DNA of 64,000 bases. Source: Guillardia theta CCMP2712 (lineage: Eukaryota > Cryptophyceae > Pyrenomonadales > Geminigeraceae). The stretch covers positions 174,036 to 238,035 of the forward strand of contig NW_005434580.1 in NCBI RefSeq assembly GCF_000315625.1, written 5' to 3'. Below the pieces are notes generated by a model, which saw nothing but the letters and a program-made list of their open reading frames with translations, had not been told where the DNA came from and ran no database searches. Position 1 is the stretch's first letter; each line of letters begins with the position of its first letter. The position numbers and the translations under genes are program-made. This document shows positions 51,211 through 63,555 of the stretch, one piece after another.

Positions 51211-52080
51211 TTTATCTTCTTACTGCTGCTGTCGCTGCTGCTGTTCTTGTTATTTGTTGTGTTGGACATGTTGTTTTATTGTTGATTGTTTTTCACTTGA
51301 CGTACATTCGAATCTCACCGTACCCGGTAGGTTCAGGATTGCACGCTTGGACGGGTACTTTAAGCATTAAATTCAAGGGTGGTCTGCAATATGGGGGGTT
51401 GGAGAAAGGGGTGGGCATTTGGCGCGCGTTTCGGGCCTTTCACAAGGAATGAACGAGGGGAATGAGACAACGAAGAGGGTATCATGGAGGAGAGGAGGAG
51501 AGGTTGTGCGAGAGAGAGCGAGTAGAAGGAGGAGGAAGAGGAGGAGGAAGAGGAGAAGGAAGAGGACACAGTGGTGAGTAAAGATGAAGCGGGAGTGAGG
51601 GGAGAAGGGAAGGATGAGGTGTTTATCATCGAATTGAGATTTTCTGATGATGCAAGTTGAAGCATCATGTGTGATCGAAGACGAAAGTGTGATGAGAAGA
51701 AAGCTGGAGATGGGATAGAAGGAAGAAAGCACAGACTTGCATGACGCTGGTCGGACACGATGGTAGGGAGTCTGCTCTTGTCCTCATAGCCATGAAAGCG
51801 ATCGGAATGAGTGTAGATGTAGGAGATATTGAGACGAGGAAGACAAAGAGAAGGAGAGAATGAGGGAAGTGGCAGGAAAGGGGACAGGACAAGGGAAGAT
51901 CGACGTCGTGAGACGTGTTGATTTCGTTGGACAACAGCAACTTATGGAGACTGTTTGGAAGAGTTGTTCAATATTTTTGTGGTGTTTGTAGAGCAGATGA
52001 CACGTGGAGGAGGTGAATTCTGACAAGATATTATTCATCGGAGATGATCTGACTTCTGCTATGATAGTTGATGTGCATTG
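49976..52080. other. Intergenic microsatellite block with assembly gap
   Basis: It contains a GAGGAG tract (50120-50180), CAG repeats (about 50691-50741) followed by TAG/TCG triplets, TCC triplets (50884-50918), TCA triplets (50919-50965), 118 undetermined bases (50966-51083), and TCA/TCG triplets up to 51210. Open frames across these are compositional. No gene is recognised from 51300 to 52080. Confidence 0.75.
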
Positions 52081-52118
52081 CAGGGGTGAATCATTGAGCT
52101 TGACCTACCTCGGGATGT

Positions 52119-55100
52119 TTGTTCTTGCTCGCATACGGTGAGCTGGGATCTGTTCTACTACACTCGTTTGAGTCATGGATTGCTTTGAGGGACGCCAAGC
52201 AGGTATGTTTCCTCTCATTGCAAGGACGAGCGCGGGCTCCACCTGATGATACTCCAAGTCCTTTAGTGATCGAAGACGCAGGCCAGTCACAGACGGAGGG
52301 GCTGAACAAAGACTTCGAAGATTTGCCCTCTTCCAGCAAGAAGAGCCAAACTAAATCAAATGAATCCTCTAGCTCTCGGCCTGAATTTTCCCCTGGTGAT
52401 ATTGTGGAAGCTCGGTGGACTGAACCGGCTGCAGATGGTACTAGATTCTCTGATGTCAAATTTCCCTCCCAGTAATGAGTTGTAGGATTGTATCACTACT
52501 ACAGAGCAAAGATCTTGTCGTTCAGTAACGGGTGCTATGAAGTAAGATGAATTGTTTCAGACTTTATGGTTTGCTTATTACCATGTCTCAGATTCGATGG
52601 GAAGACCCGGATGGCTTCGACCCCGTGATTACATTGAGAGCGGCTCGTGTCAGGAGTATAGGATCTGGGAAGCCACAGAAACCACGTAGAAGAAGAACGA
52701 CGTTCGAGTCCAATCGGTGACGTGTCTCAGTTTTGTTCTGCAAGGATGATTTTCCTTTTACAGATCGGAATCTCGAGTTCAGAACGCCATCTTCCTTCCC
52801 ACGAAAAGCTCTTCCGGCAGAAAGGTCAACCGGATTCAGAAGTTTTCTTTCTCCGAAGCATACCAGAGCTCGTCGCTGCCACCAGTGATGAAGAAACCGA
52901 AGCCTATCGAGGAGGAGATAGCTGGCAAGTGGGTGGGCGAATCTCTTGGGTTCAACGGGTACAGGAAGTACTACCGATCAGTCGAGCTCGCTTCGAACGG
53001 GGAAATCATTGAATGCGGAAAATGTGTTGCGATGCGACCTCCTCAGTCGAGTCGAAGCAAGTGGGACGCCAGCAAGTACATGCGCCTGATGTTTCTTTCC
53101 CATCGAGTCATTTCGCTCTTGCAGGCCATGGATAGCTGCTGTCAAGGACCTCTTCGAAGACACATATGGGAACATGATGATGAATTGCGTATATACCTGC
53201 GTCTCACTTTCGATGTAGGATTGACCATTCTTAGGTCTGGTTTTATCGCCCTTACGACTGCAAAGGAGTTCAGTTGCCTGAGGATACATTAAGCACAGAA
53301 ATATTCTTGAGTAAGTGGAATGGCACAACACAGCTAATTCTGCTGTTGTTCGAGTGCTGTTGATAACGTTGCAGGTGGTGTAGCGGATGAAAACAGCATT
53401 TTCTCCATCCAGGGCTCTTGTGAGGTTCGAGGCCCACAAGATTTTGAGCTTTATAAACAGAAGCAAGCTCTCAAGGTTTCAGAATCCGAAGGTGAATGGT
53501 CGACTTCTTGGAAACTTTGTCTTGATGCAGCTCTTGTTCAGAAATCGTTTCCGATAAAGAGCCTCTCGTGCTCCTGTGTCGACGGCGGTGAGTCAATGTG
53601 TAGAGTTGACGCCCAGCCACAGTCCTGATAATTTTCTTAACAGATTTGAAGAGGATTCCTTCGAAATTGTGGACATCAAAGATACGCAACGAGAGATTGA
53701 GAGGGCTGTGAATGGAGTTCATTACTTGCAGAAGTCAGTCATGCAGCACATCCGGAATTTCCAGCAGGAGTGGATTGAGATCTTGATGAAGAACCAGATC
53801 AACTCAAAGATTTCGCCAGAGATCCTTCAATTTTTGAAATCAAGGAATCCGGGGTTTGAGGCAACGTTGAATTTGGCATTTCACGAGCAAGTTCGCAAAT
53901 CTCAAACTCGCAGTTTCTATGCGGAGGAGATTGTGTTCGAGGAGAGCGATGTTCATTTCCATGACAGGAACTATGCCGATGGTTTCGTTGGGTTCCCGAA
54001 CCGCGAATTCTTCAATTCCAAGTTTCAAAAACTCCCGTCGCAAAGTCACAGAAAGGAGAATTATGACCGCTGCCAGAATGACTCAAGTTTCCAGAATGCA
54101 AAGAAGCGATCTTCAGACCAGATAATCGACACGACCCGCCTATCACACAAACTTAAGAAGGCCAGGCCATCAGAAGCAGAAGTTCTAGAGAACAAGCACG
54201 TCAGGACATTTCAAAGCGAAGGAGGTCACTCGGATGATACAACGGCTTCGCAGCAATCAACTCCGTTGATCGAATCTCGTCAAGATGGAAATACTCCAGA
54301 CCAATTCCCGAGATGTGCGGACAGGAGTTTCGAGAACAACCACAACGAAGAGGTGAGGCATGCAAGTCGATACCACTGTTGAGCCCCGTGCAGGAGTTCG
54401 ATGAAGCGAGCCAGAACGGGAGCTCGGACATGGATGCCGACTCTTCTTCAGATTCCGATGGGTGGTCGTCGAGCGACTGCTTGGAGACTGACAGGCGAGT
54501 GTTCCTGTCGGACATCAACCCTCACCTCTACACTCGTCCCAAGACTGTCAAGGGGGGAACGGAATGGTATCCCAAGTTGACGCCTGAGGAGGCCAAGACC
54601 AGGGCAGGATACCCTTGTTTGTGGGTCTGCGCCTACCCGATGTGCGGGCAAGCGTTTGCCAGTAGGCATTTCTGTAAAGCTCATCAGCTATCGGCGAAAC
54701 ACGGCAAGTGGGAGGGAGAAAATCCTGTGAGCGACTAGCGATGGTGGTTGCGTGTGTCTGAGATGCTCGACTGCAGATGATATCCAAGAGCGGCAAGCAG
54801 ACAGCTATCGTAGTCGATTGCACCAGGAGCGGTGAGGTAACATTCGCTTCTCCCACCATAGAGAAGAAGATGAGGAAGGTAGACGAGCTCGATGCCCTTC
54901 GAGGCTCTCGAGATTGACACGTCATTGCCGTGCAGCTAGTCAAACAGATGTCCGGCAGCGAAGAGCCGCAGATTGACATGAACTTGCCGGTCCCTGGGAA
55001 AGTTTTGCACACGGGAGATCGTAAGTTCCTCTAAAGCTTCCGGTCGAGCTCTGACATGCGAGAAGGCTGCAAGGGATGGGGCTTGTTTGCTTGCAAGCAC

Positions 55101-55800
55101 GTGCAGAAGGGAGAGTTCATAGGACACTACTCGGGAGTCGTGACAGACATCGGTTACGCCAAGCGCTACACGGGTCACTACACCTTCGGAGTGATCCATG
55201 GGCTGGCCATCGACGGGACGGCGGTAGGAGTGAGGACGAGGACGAGGAGAAAGAGGGGGGGGGGGTGTTGTGGGAGGGAGGATGTGTAGCTGGTCGGGTG
55301 ACTTGAGGCACAGGGTGGCGCCTTGAGGTTCATCAATCACTGCATGGAGAATGAGGAGCCGACAGCTCGAGCTCTGATAGTGAATCACCACGGTAGGAAG
55401 TTGAAATGACCTTGTCCGGCCCCTTCTTTCCTTGGTTGATCCCTATCCCCCTCCATTCCTCCTTCCCTTCCATTCTCCCTCCCTCCCTCCCTCCCTCCCT
55501 TCCCTCTGCCCCTTCCCTCCCTCTGCCCTTCTCTACCCCTCTTTTCTTTTCTTCTATTTAGCATAGTAGATGCTTGACCTGACCTTGTGTGATCCTGCAG
55601 GTGTATGCCATGTAGCAGTGTATGCGGCACAAGAGATCCAGGTTGGAGAAGAGATAACGCTGCGGTATTTGGATGTCTCGGTAGGCAAAGAACGATCAAA
55701 TCGTTGGCACCAACTCACTTCTTTGAGCAGGATGCTGAATTCTTTGCATCTCCTTGCGGATTGGACTAATTCGCTTGTTCCTCTTTCAGTTTTAATGTAA
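52119..55800 (+). CDS. Tudor-like, BAH and SET-domain chromatin protein (spliced)
   Basis: A chain of plus-strand exons. First, a Ser-rich part leading to FSPGDIVEARWTEPAADGTR; a splice (donor at 52470) continues AKILSFSNGCYE then IRWEDPDGFDPV, a Tudor/Agenet-like domain (52390-52650). Next, a BAH domain: KWVGESLGFNGYRKYYRSVE, WIAAVKDLFEDTYGN, VWFYRPYDCKGVQLPEDT and SIFSIQGSCEVRGP (52920-53480). A long middle exon (53640-54330), then PCLWVCAYPMCGQAFASRHF with AHQLSAKH, a C2H2-like finger (54610-54700), and a SET domain split by introns: GCKGWGLFACKHVQKGEFIG, IDGTA + GGALRFINHCMENEEPTA, and YAAQEIQVGEEITLRY (55060-55675). SET domains methylate lysines, often on histones; BAH and Tudor domains read chromatin. 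The 5' start and 3' end are not fixed, and two adjacent genes cannot be ruled out. Confidence 0.65.
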
Positions 55801-56225
55801 AGTAGCAGGTGAGCTAGTCCTTCACTGGTCCCTCGTCTTCGTTCCCTCCTCTTCCCCCTTCTTCATCTTCTCCTTCATCTTCTCTTTCATTTCCTCCTTC
55901 AACTTCGAGTATACTTCTACCACCTCCGCCACCTGGCCTCGTCACGTCACATGTCACAGCCCTCTCAGCAGACAGCTCGCTTACCGTTGCGATATCTCCG
56001 TCAAAGTGACAAGTTACATCGATCGTATCCAGGGCAAAGATGAACGACTGGCAAATCAGGAAGAAGTTGTCAACAAGGTTGGACCAGGGGAAGGGGAAGG
56101 GAAATAGGCAGGGGTAGAGAGAAAGGGGCAGTTGTAGGGGAAGGGATAGAGAGAAAGGTGTAGCGGCAGGGGCAGGGGCAGGGACAGGGGAGACTGACGT
56201 TGTCCGATCTTGAGCTCAAGTCTCC
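55800..56225. other. Pyrimidine/purine-rich spacer
   Basis: Low-complexity spacer between the convergent SET and TRMO genes, with a CTTCTTCATCTTCTCCTTCATC-like tract (CTTCATCTTCTCC units) at 55855-55905 and GGGGCAGGGG units at 56085-56190. No coding signal. Confidence 0.5.
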
Positions 56226-56229
56226 CTTC

Positions 56230-57935
56230 TTCCTCAAGTGAACTGGGTCGCCCTCAGCTCCGAACCTCCGAGTCTCTCCCCTCACCACTCCGAGGGTCAT
56301 GCACGAGCACGTCCGAGATGGCCTGCTTGACCTGACCAGCATCGAGTCAGCTGGTCAGCAGCTGGTGATGCAGGGAGGAGCTGGACCTCTTCCTTGGTCT
56401 TGAAGAAGGTGAAAGATGGAAGAAACTTGTCTGTACGTCATAGGGTAAGTGGCAGCTGGGGGTCATGGTGAAGGAAGCAACCGATCTGACTCTCCGCCTC
56501 CTGCGAGAACTGAACGTTGAGCCTCGCGACCGGAGGCCTCTTGATCCACTGGCAGAGCAGGAGAGTCAAGACAGAGGAGGAGGAAGAAGTAGTGGAGCAG
56601 GAGCAGCAAGGAAGGTATGTAGAGATTGACAAAGAGGAGGGTCAAGGAAGCGCTAGAGGAGTTCAAGATCGAGAAACTGGATAAGAAAAGGGGAAGGGGG
56701 GAAGAAGAGGAGAAAGGGAAGGGAGAGATGGAAAAGAGGAGGAGAAAGAGGAGGGAGAAAGAGGAAGGAGGACGACGACGAGGACGACGTCGAGGAGGAG
56801 GAGGAGGAGGAGGAGGAGGAGGACGAGGACGAGGAGGACGAGGAAGATACCTCAGGAATCTTCACTTCCTCATCAGTCTCGTTGTCATAGTCGGGTATAT
56901 ACGGCTTGATGTCAAGGATGGGAGTTCCCTTGTAGACGTCAGCTGGATTATACCCCCACCCGTCCCTACCTGTATGATGTCAACCCCACTGAGGTGAAGC
57001 GTTCGCCCCTCCACCCGCTCCAGCTGCCTGCGGCCTCAGCAGCAGCCTAGCTGAAAGATGGGAGGCGGACCTTGCACAGAGACAGCCCAATGGGGTTGGG
57101 CCGATGGGGGGTGCGGGTGGCAAACAAGCCCTTCCTAGTGCCGTCGAGGCGAGGAGGATGAACGAGTGCCTTGATGGACTGGAGGTGCTTGTCATGTGCA
57201 TGGCGAAGATGGAGGAGGCGGCAGCGAGGGGAGGGAAGCAGAGAGACAGACGAGCAGGGGAGGGGCAGGGTCAACAAAGTAGGGAGGAAGAGTCTAGAAG
57301 GTGAGCAGAGGATGGAGAGAAGGATGGGAGAGAGGAGAAAATCGCGAGAAACCTTGTTGCCATTGTCGTGAAAGAGAAAAAGTACCCACACCTGCAGGCA
57401 ACTGATGAGAGACGTGCGGGGGAGGTGGAAGTCGAGGAAAAGGAGCAGCAAGAGAAGAGCGAGGAGCAGGAGAAGAGCGAGGAGCAGCAGCAGGAGGAGC
57501 ATGAGACATGAGAAAACTCGGTCAGTCCAATGAGCGTGTGCTCCGGATTAGTTCCGAACAAAATCGTGATAGAGCTGCCAACATGTCAAGAAACCCCAAC
57601 GACGGGAGGGCTCTGCGAACCCCTTGGACGTCTTAGCGACGTTCCCCTGCCGAGGAGTCCCGTTCTGCAGCAGAATCAACAACTCCTCTCCCCTCTCCCG
57701 TACCCTACTTCCCGTCTCCTCCCCATCCTTTCCCCCCCCACCCCCCCTTTCTCCTCCATTCTTCTCCTTCACTGTCCCCTCTCCTCTCCCCTCCCCTCCT
57801 ATCCCCTCCTCTCCTCTACTCTCCTCTCCTCTCCAGTCTTCCCTCACCTTCTCAAGGAAGCACGACGACATATACCCGATTGGACGCAGACCGACGATTG
57901 GCTGACCTTCCCAGACGACTCCTCCTCCCTGGCAC
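56230..57935 (-). CDS. tRNA N6-methyltransferase TRMO/TsaA family (spliced)
   Basis: Minus-strand exons follow the TRMO fold in order: GLRPIGYMSSCFLEK (~57900-57850), NGTPRQGNVAKTSKGFAE (~57670-57615), NPEHTLIGLTEFSHV (~57550-57510) and VWVLFLFHDNGNKV (~57390-57350). After these come ALVHPPRLDGTRKGLFATRT and HRPNPIGLSLCKV (~57170-57070), EGRTLHLSGVDI, GTPILDIKPYIPDYDNET (~56930-56870), and the C-terminal part with VARLNVQFSQEAE (~56540-56500) and VKQAISDVLVHDPRS (~56330-56285). TRMO uses S-adenosylmethionine to methylate the t6A base at position 37 of tRNA-Thr. An acidic, GA-rich low-complexity exon or intron lies at 56690-56850. A helical segment upstream (58660-58570, LRANLRTKLKVKELASW) may be an N-terminal extension. 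Splice borders were not all resolved. Confidence 0.8.
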
Positions 57936-58199
57936 GAGAACAACTCAGTCCCCGCAAGGGCCCAACAGTCTACTCGCCTCCATGTCCGATGGGATCGAGA
58001 CTGGTTTCGCTCTTGTGCCGAGGACCTGACAGGAATCAGAGGAGGAGGAGGGGAGGGAGGGAGCGGACTTCGGCGACAGCCAGGTCCTTGGGTCTTGCCT
58101 CTTTGCCGGCAAACCCGTAGCCTGGTGCTCGCATGTCAGGTGGGCAGCAGACGGGTCGGGGTGCTAACCGCTTGCCGTCAGGAGCTCCTTCCTGCTGCT

Positions 58200-58545
58200 G
58201 GAATTCTTCTCTCGCAATGACCTGGAAGGAAAGGAGGTGAAGGAAGGAGAGGAGATGAAGGAAGGAGAGGAGATGAAGGAGAGAGAGGAGGTGGTGGTGG
58301 AAGAGGAGATGAAGGAGCGGAGGTGAAAGAGGGAGAGGAGGTGAGGAGGGAGGGAGAGGAGATGAAGGTGGGAGAGGAGATGAAGGTGGGAGAGGAGAAA
58401 GAGGAGGAGGAGGAGGTGAAGAAGAGAGGAGGTGAGGAGGAAGAGGAGGTGAAGGAGCAGAGATGAAGGAGGGAGAAGAGAAAGAGGAGGAGGTGGTGGT
58501 GGAGGAGGTGGTGGAGGGAGAGGAGGTGGGGGAGGTGCAGGAGGA
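58200..58545. repeat. GGAGAGGAGATGAAGG minisatellite
   Basis: Imperfect purine units of 12-21 bases (GGAGAGGAGATGAAGG and variants) for about 340 bases, then GGAGGTGGTGG triplets. Probably intronic or upstream of the TRMO gene. Confidence 0.75.
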
Positions 58546-58699
58546 GGAAAACGAGGACCCTTACTTGTTCTCTGCTTTGAGGATCTCACACCAAGACGCG
58601 AGCTCCTTGACCTTCAACTTCGTCCTCAAATTAGCCCGGAGATCACTGATAAGCAGGGAAGCTACGTCACACCTCAAGGGCATCTATCCTCCTTTGTTC

Positions 58700-60350
58700 G
58701 CTAGACTTCGCTTCGTTCTTAACCTTGTAAACATCCCCGTCAATCAACTGCCCCCTACCACACAACTCACCTCCTCTTCATTGCTGTACAATTCATTCAG
58801 ATCTCGTTTCCTGCATGATTTGCCCTCTACGCTCTGCAAACCGTTAGAGACGTTCCCAATCTCATTCATCCAACGGAGACTTCTACCATAAACAGCGAAG
58901 AGACTATCTTGTAGCATTTCCCTTCCGCTGCTGCCTCTACCATTGACCCTACGACATCATCAGGGCTCTATCAAGCCGATGTCGTTTGGCATAGACCGTC
59001 TTCGCGCAGCTCGACCACGTTGTCGTCTTCGTCAACCAGCAAAGCATGCGATCCTAACATGTTTCAGTTCCAATCACTTGGCTCTGACATCTTCGTGCTC
59101 ATGCTCTCCTCCACTCCTGCTCGCATGCTCTCCTCTTTCTCTCTTCTCCTCCTCTCCTCCTCTCACCCAGCATCTCCTTCAGCTTCTTGTCGTCCTTCAT
59201 CTTCACCACCGCATCTCCAATCTGAACCAGCATTGCGGCCACTCACTCAATTCATCCCCCTCTTCACCCCCCTCATGCCCGGGCCCCGCAGCTCCGGGAC
59301 CCCGGCCCGGCCCCGGCCCAGGTCAGACAGGGCCCGGGCCGGCCGGGCCCGGCGGCCCGGTACTCCTTTACCATCTATTACTACAGCCACTGACGGATTT
59401 AGGCCACCAAGATGGGAGGGCTCACTTGTGGCTGACTGAGAGGCCACGGGTCATCATGTGGGGGGGTGATTTTTGCACAAGATGATAGGTAGGGGTTATT
59501 ACCCCTACCCTCAAAAGGTAGAATTCTGGTTGCTCCACCCCACCTTTGCATCATAAGAAGGGGTACTATAGATCAGTGAACTCTTAAGTGAGAGCATAGG
59601 AAAATTGACGATAGGGTGGACCATGCAAACAGCGAGCGGAGTACCATGCGATCCTCCCGCCATGCCATGTTCCTGATGAAACGATTTACATCTCCTTACC
59701 CCTTCCACTCTCCTGCTTCCTCTGTCTCTGTCTCTGTCTCTGTCTCTGTCTCTGTCTCTGTCTCTGCCTACCTCCCCCTTTCTCCCTCCACATCCTCGAC
59801 CTCCGTCTTACTCATGGCTCTCCTTACCTGCGGCAGTGCCCTCCTTCTCAATCACGGGTCGAACTTCATCCCTTTCCCGCTCCGGTCTCATGGTGCTGCT
59901 TCAACCTCTACACTTCCCTTAACATATTGTCATATTTGTTTCGCATCATGCTCCCCATTCCCGTCTCCCATCCTCTTCAGATAATGCTCCTGCTCCATAG
60001 CTCTCATCCTCCCGCTTCTTGCCTCTTACGAGTCTGTTTCGCCGTTCTGTTGTTGACATCTGGATGTTTTTTTCTTCAACCCCCCCCGCCTCGATGATTA
60101 CTTCAACAATTTCACACACTTTAATTGAGCCTTTTCTCATACTAGCATTTTCAATGGCTCAAACTTGTGCGGTGATCGTGACTTCCTGACATGTTGTTCC
60201 TGTACAGATCTCATACTCGTACTTTCTGAAGTCATACAGATCAAACCTGATCTCATCTTGATCTCGATGCCGATGGTCACCCTTCACTCGAAACGTCTCC
60301 ATGGGTCAACATAGAAAGCTGACGCGCATTTCTTCACCTGCGATCGGATG
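58700..60350. other. No firm gene; GC-rich palindromic patch and TCTCTG repeat
   Basis: It contains a very GC-rich patch (59278-59365) with nested palindromes such as GGGCCCGGGCC and GGCCGGCCGG, and a TCTCTG hexanucleotide run (about 59719-59768). Plus-strand frames here are short. No protein is recognised. Confidence 0.5.
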
Positions 60351-60355
60351 GCGCG

Positions 60356-61781
60356 ATGGAGGTTATGAACTCGCCTTGCAAGGCTTCAACAGGGTTGAGG
60401 CCCCGTGCAGCTTGCGTACCTGGTGACTCGTATTCAAGTTCAGCTAGCACTGTCTGTGCGGCCCATAAGGAGATCTTCTATTCGAGCAATCCCACTGGAA
60501 CGCTTCACTCAGGGGAGAGGTCTGATTACCCTCTAGATGTACATCTTCAAGGCGCCAGTGCTGCGGAACAAAACTTCTGCGTAAGACCAGAATGCAGGAA
60601 AGATCCCTTGGAATCATGCAACCCTGGCGTGATGGAAGACGGCGCCTCCAACAAGTGCAAAAGTCTCATTCATGACACATCGGGCATGCTGCCTCCTTGC
60701 ACTAGGAGTGAGATTTATGATGCGTTCAGGAAGCACCAGGGGTTGGACGGAAAGGTCAGCCCTTGCCGACTTCTCAAGATCTCGGCCGAGGTTGGCCTGG
60801 ATCAGCGGAGAGTTCTCCGTCTGCTATGCAAGGAATGGTCAATGGACTTGGAGACCTTCATGATGGTGCTTCAAGATGGAGAGGAGCAGGGAGAAATGAA
60901 CGGGAGCAGGTTGAAGGATACTGCAAGCGATGAGCTTCAAGGGATACTGTACTCGCCGATTGACAGAAAGCAGCTCCGAAAGACCTTGCAGCACTGCAGA
61001 GTGGAATACCAGGAAGCTCTCGCCAACATGAAGGAGAGTGATGCACATCTCATTGCCATGCGCATGCTCCCGAGCATCGTCGATGATATCATGCTGCTGC
61101 GAGAGGAGGTTGGAGTCTATCCGGGTGTGAAGAAGGGCTTTGAACAAGCTTGCACACGCAGCGATGTTGTTGGAAATAGCACAGAATCTCCTCGGGGTAA
61201 CAATCTGCAGGAGCATGAAGAGCCAGGAAGGGGAAGCATGGATGAGTTTCAAAGCGAGGGTCAGGTATCAAGGCACAACGGGCTGCCCACGACTCCGACC
61301 AGCCCCGGCGATGCGGATGAGTCGATGGAGCACGGCTCGTCGTCCAGCGATGACAGTGAGGCGGACATGTCAGGGATCGACTTCTCCCGGAGAGAATCGT
61401 CCTTCAGTCATGGCTTCACTGACTACGACCAGGAGGAGGTGGGTTGTAGCTCCGACGGCAAGCAGGTCGGCAGACTGACCGTGGCTCTGCTCTGCGTCGC
61501 TGATACAGTAAGGACTTACAGGGCCCAGAGGCGTCGGATGAGACGAGGATGCTTCTTGGTGAGTTTCTCAGGCTTCCAGTGACTGGAGAACTGAGCTTCC
61601 CTTTGCGCAGATCAAATCAAGAGAGAGGCGGAAGAAAGTCTGCGAGCCTACAGGGCAGCCATCGCACGGACATCACAAGGAATCTGACATGAGTCAAGTT
61701 GGAATGGATCGGCCGACCAGCGCACCCGTGCCAGCAGCGCATTGTGATCCTTTGGGCCGCCGAGGCTCCAACTCACTCTGA
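60356..61781 (+). CDS. Unrecognised nuclear-type protein, copy 1 of a tandem duplication
   Basis: A long exon 60356-61558 (MEVMNSPCKASTG to RRGCFL) splices by GTGAGT...GCGCAG to 61611-61781, giving about 458 residues. No family is recognised. Visible parts are a helical segment (CRLLKISAEVGLDQRRVLRL) that resembles a small DNA- or protein-binding helical bundle, a second helical region (RKTLQHCRVEYQEALANMKE), a Ser/Asp/Glu-rich acidic linker (SSSDDSEADMSG), and a basic end RAQRRRMRRG + IKSRERRKK that could be a nuclear localisation signal. A 14-base GTAAGG...ACAG near 61508 is far too short to be an intron. Confidence 0.55.
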
Positions 61782-62507
61782 CCGACCCGGCGTCCGACCC
61801 GGCGCTCGCGGCAGTCGGAGGGCTGATGAAGTATGCGTTCTGAGGGTGGCTGGTATAAAGCGGTAGTTCCATATCCTCCGAAAGTACTTCGAAATCATCT
61901 TACTACTTTCAAATGGTAACAATGGAGTTTTGTATAAACAAATCGGACTCCGAGGCGGACGGTAAACGGGACTGGCGGGCTCGCCTCAGAGCGTTGGACA
62001 AAAATACTGATTCCCGCGGCCCGTCACCTCAGGATGGAGGAGCTAGAGGAGGGTCCATGATCACTCTGGTATCTATTTAGACCCCCTCCCTCTCGCTGAT
62101 GTTTCATCCGTTGATATCACTCGAGCTCACCCACTGTAGAGGAAAGTGGTTAAGAAGCTCCGTACTCATGTCTTTGAAAACCTGAAGATACCCTACTTTT
62201 CTTCCTCGTGAAACCTTTAGAAATCTGAGCATGTAGGGATTGGCCATGGTTTCATCTGGGTCATTACAGATGCAGGTTCGTTGAGTCGATGGACTGCAAA
62301 CTGAGAGGGGACAGGATGGTCCATTGAGCGATTGGGTCGAATGGCTTACAATGACGAAGAAACATGTGAGTTGATCATGTGGAAGAAGAGAATGGGACGT
62401 TTGCAGGGGATTTTCTCGCCAGGTGGACATCTCAGTCTTGAGCGAGGGATGTTCGGAGAACCAAGCCGCGAGGAAAGGAAGCCATCACCGCATCGTGACT
62501 TGCTGAT
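61782..62507. other. Spacer between the duplicated gene copies
   Basis: 3' flank of copy 1, repeated after copy 2 (61782-62192 matches 63556-64000 and beyond), then unique sequence from about 62200 to 62515. No coding frame of substance. Confidence 0.5.
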
Positions 62508-63555
62508 ATGTTATTCCTGTGTCTCATTCATGACACATCGGGCATGCTGTTTGAGGGAAAGGTCAGCCCTTGCCGACTTCTCAAGATCTCGGCCGAGGTT
62601 GGCCTGGATCAGCGGAGAGTTCTCCGTCTGCTATGCAAGGAATGGTCAATGGACTTGGAGACCTTCATGGTGGTGCTTCAAGATGGAGAGGAGCAGGGAG
62701 AAATGAACGGGAGCAGGTTGAAGGATACTGCAAGCGATGAGCTTCAAGGGATACTGTACTCGCCGATTGACAGAAAGCAGCTCCGAAAGACCTTGCAGCA
62801 CTGCAGAGTGTCATACCAGGAAGCTCTCGCCAACATGAAGGAGAGTGATGCACATCTCATTGCCATGCGCATGCTCCCGAGCATCGTCGATGATATCATG
62901 CTGCTGCGAGAGGAGGTTGGAGTCTATCCGGGTGTGAAGAAGGGCTTTCAACAAGCTTGCACACGCAGCGATGTTGTTGGAAATAGCACAGAATCTCCTC
63001 GGGGTAACAATCTGCAGGAGCATGAAGAGCCAGGAAGGGGAAGCATGGATGAGTTTCAAAGCGAGGGTCAGGTATCAAGGCACAACGGGCTGCCCACGAC
63101 TCCGACCAGCCCCGGCGATGCGGATGAGTCGATGGAGCACGGCTCGTCGTCCAGCGATGACAGTGAGGCGGACATGTCAGGGATCGACTTCTCCCGGAGA
63201 GAATCGTCCTTCAGTCATGGCTTCACTGACTACGACCAGGAGGAGGTGGGTTGTAGCTCCGACGGCAAGCAGGTCGGCAGACTGACCGTGGCTCTGCTCT
63301 GCGTCGCTGATACAGTAAGGACTTACAGGGCCCAGAGGCGTCGGATGAGACGAGGATGCTTCTTGGTGAGTTTCTCAGGCTTCCAGTGACTGGAGAACTG
63401 AGCTTCCCTTTGCGCAGATCAAATCAAGAGAGAGGCGGAAGAAAGTCTGCGAGCCTACAGGGCAGCCATCGCACGGACATCACAAGGAATCTGACATGAG
63501 TCAAGTTGGAATGGATCGGGCCGACCAGCGCACCCGTGCCAGCAGCGCATTGTGA
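62508..63555 (+). CDS. Truncated second copy of the duplicated gene
   Basis: Exon 62508-63365 and exon 63418-63555 match copy 1 almost base for base, but three changes matter. The first ~100 codons of copy 1 are absent. About 50 bases (copy 1 near 60690-60750) are replaced by TTTGAGG. One extra G after GGATCGG (near 63520) shifts the last exon, so it ends RTRASSAL instead of the longer copy 1 C-terminus. The start MLFLCLIHDTSG is only the first available Met. It may be a shortened paralogue or a decaying copy; almost no other difference has accumulated, so the duplication is recent. Confidence 0.55.

Noticed and set aside
59278-59365. Collagen-like or regulatory element in the GC-rich palindromic patch
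   Set aside because: Reading frames show no sustained Gly-X-Y, and the GGCCGGGCC repetition is explained by composition.
61508-61521. Tiny GTAAGG...ACAG intron in the duplicated gene
   Set aside because: Fourteen bases cannot be spliced and the frame is open through it in both copies.
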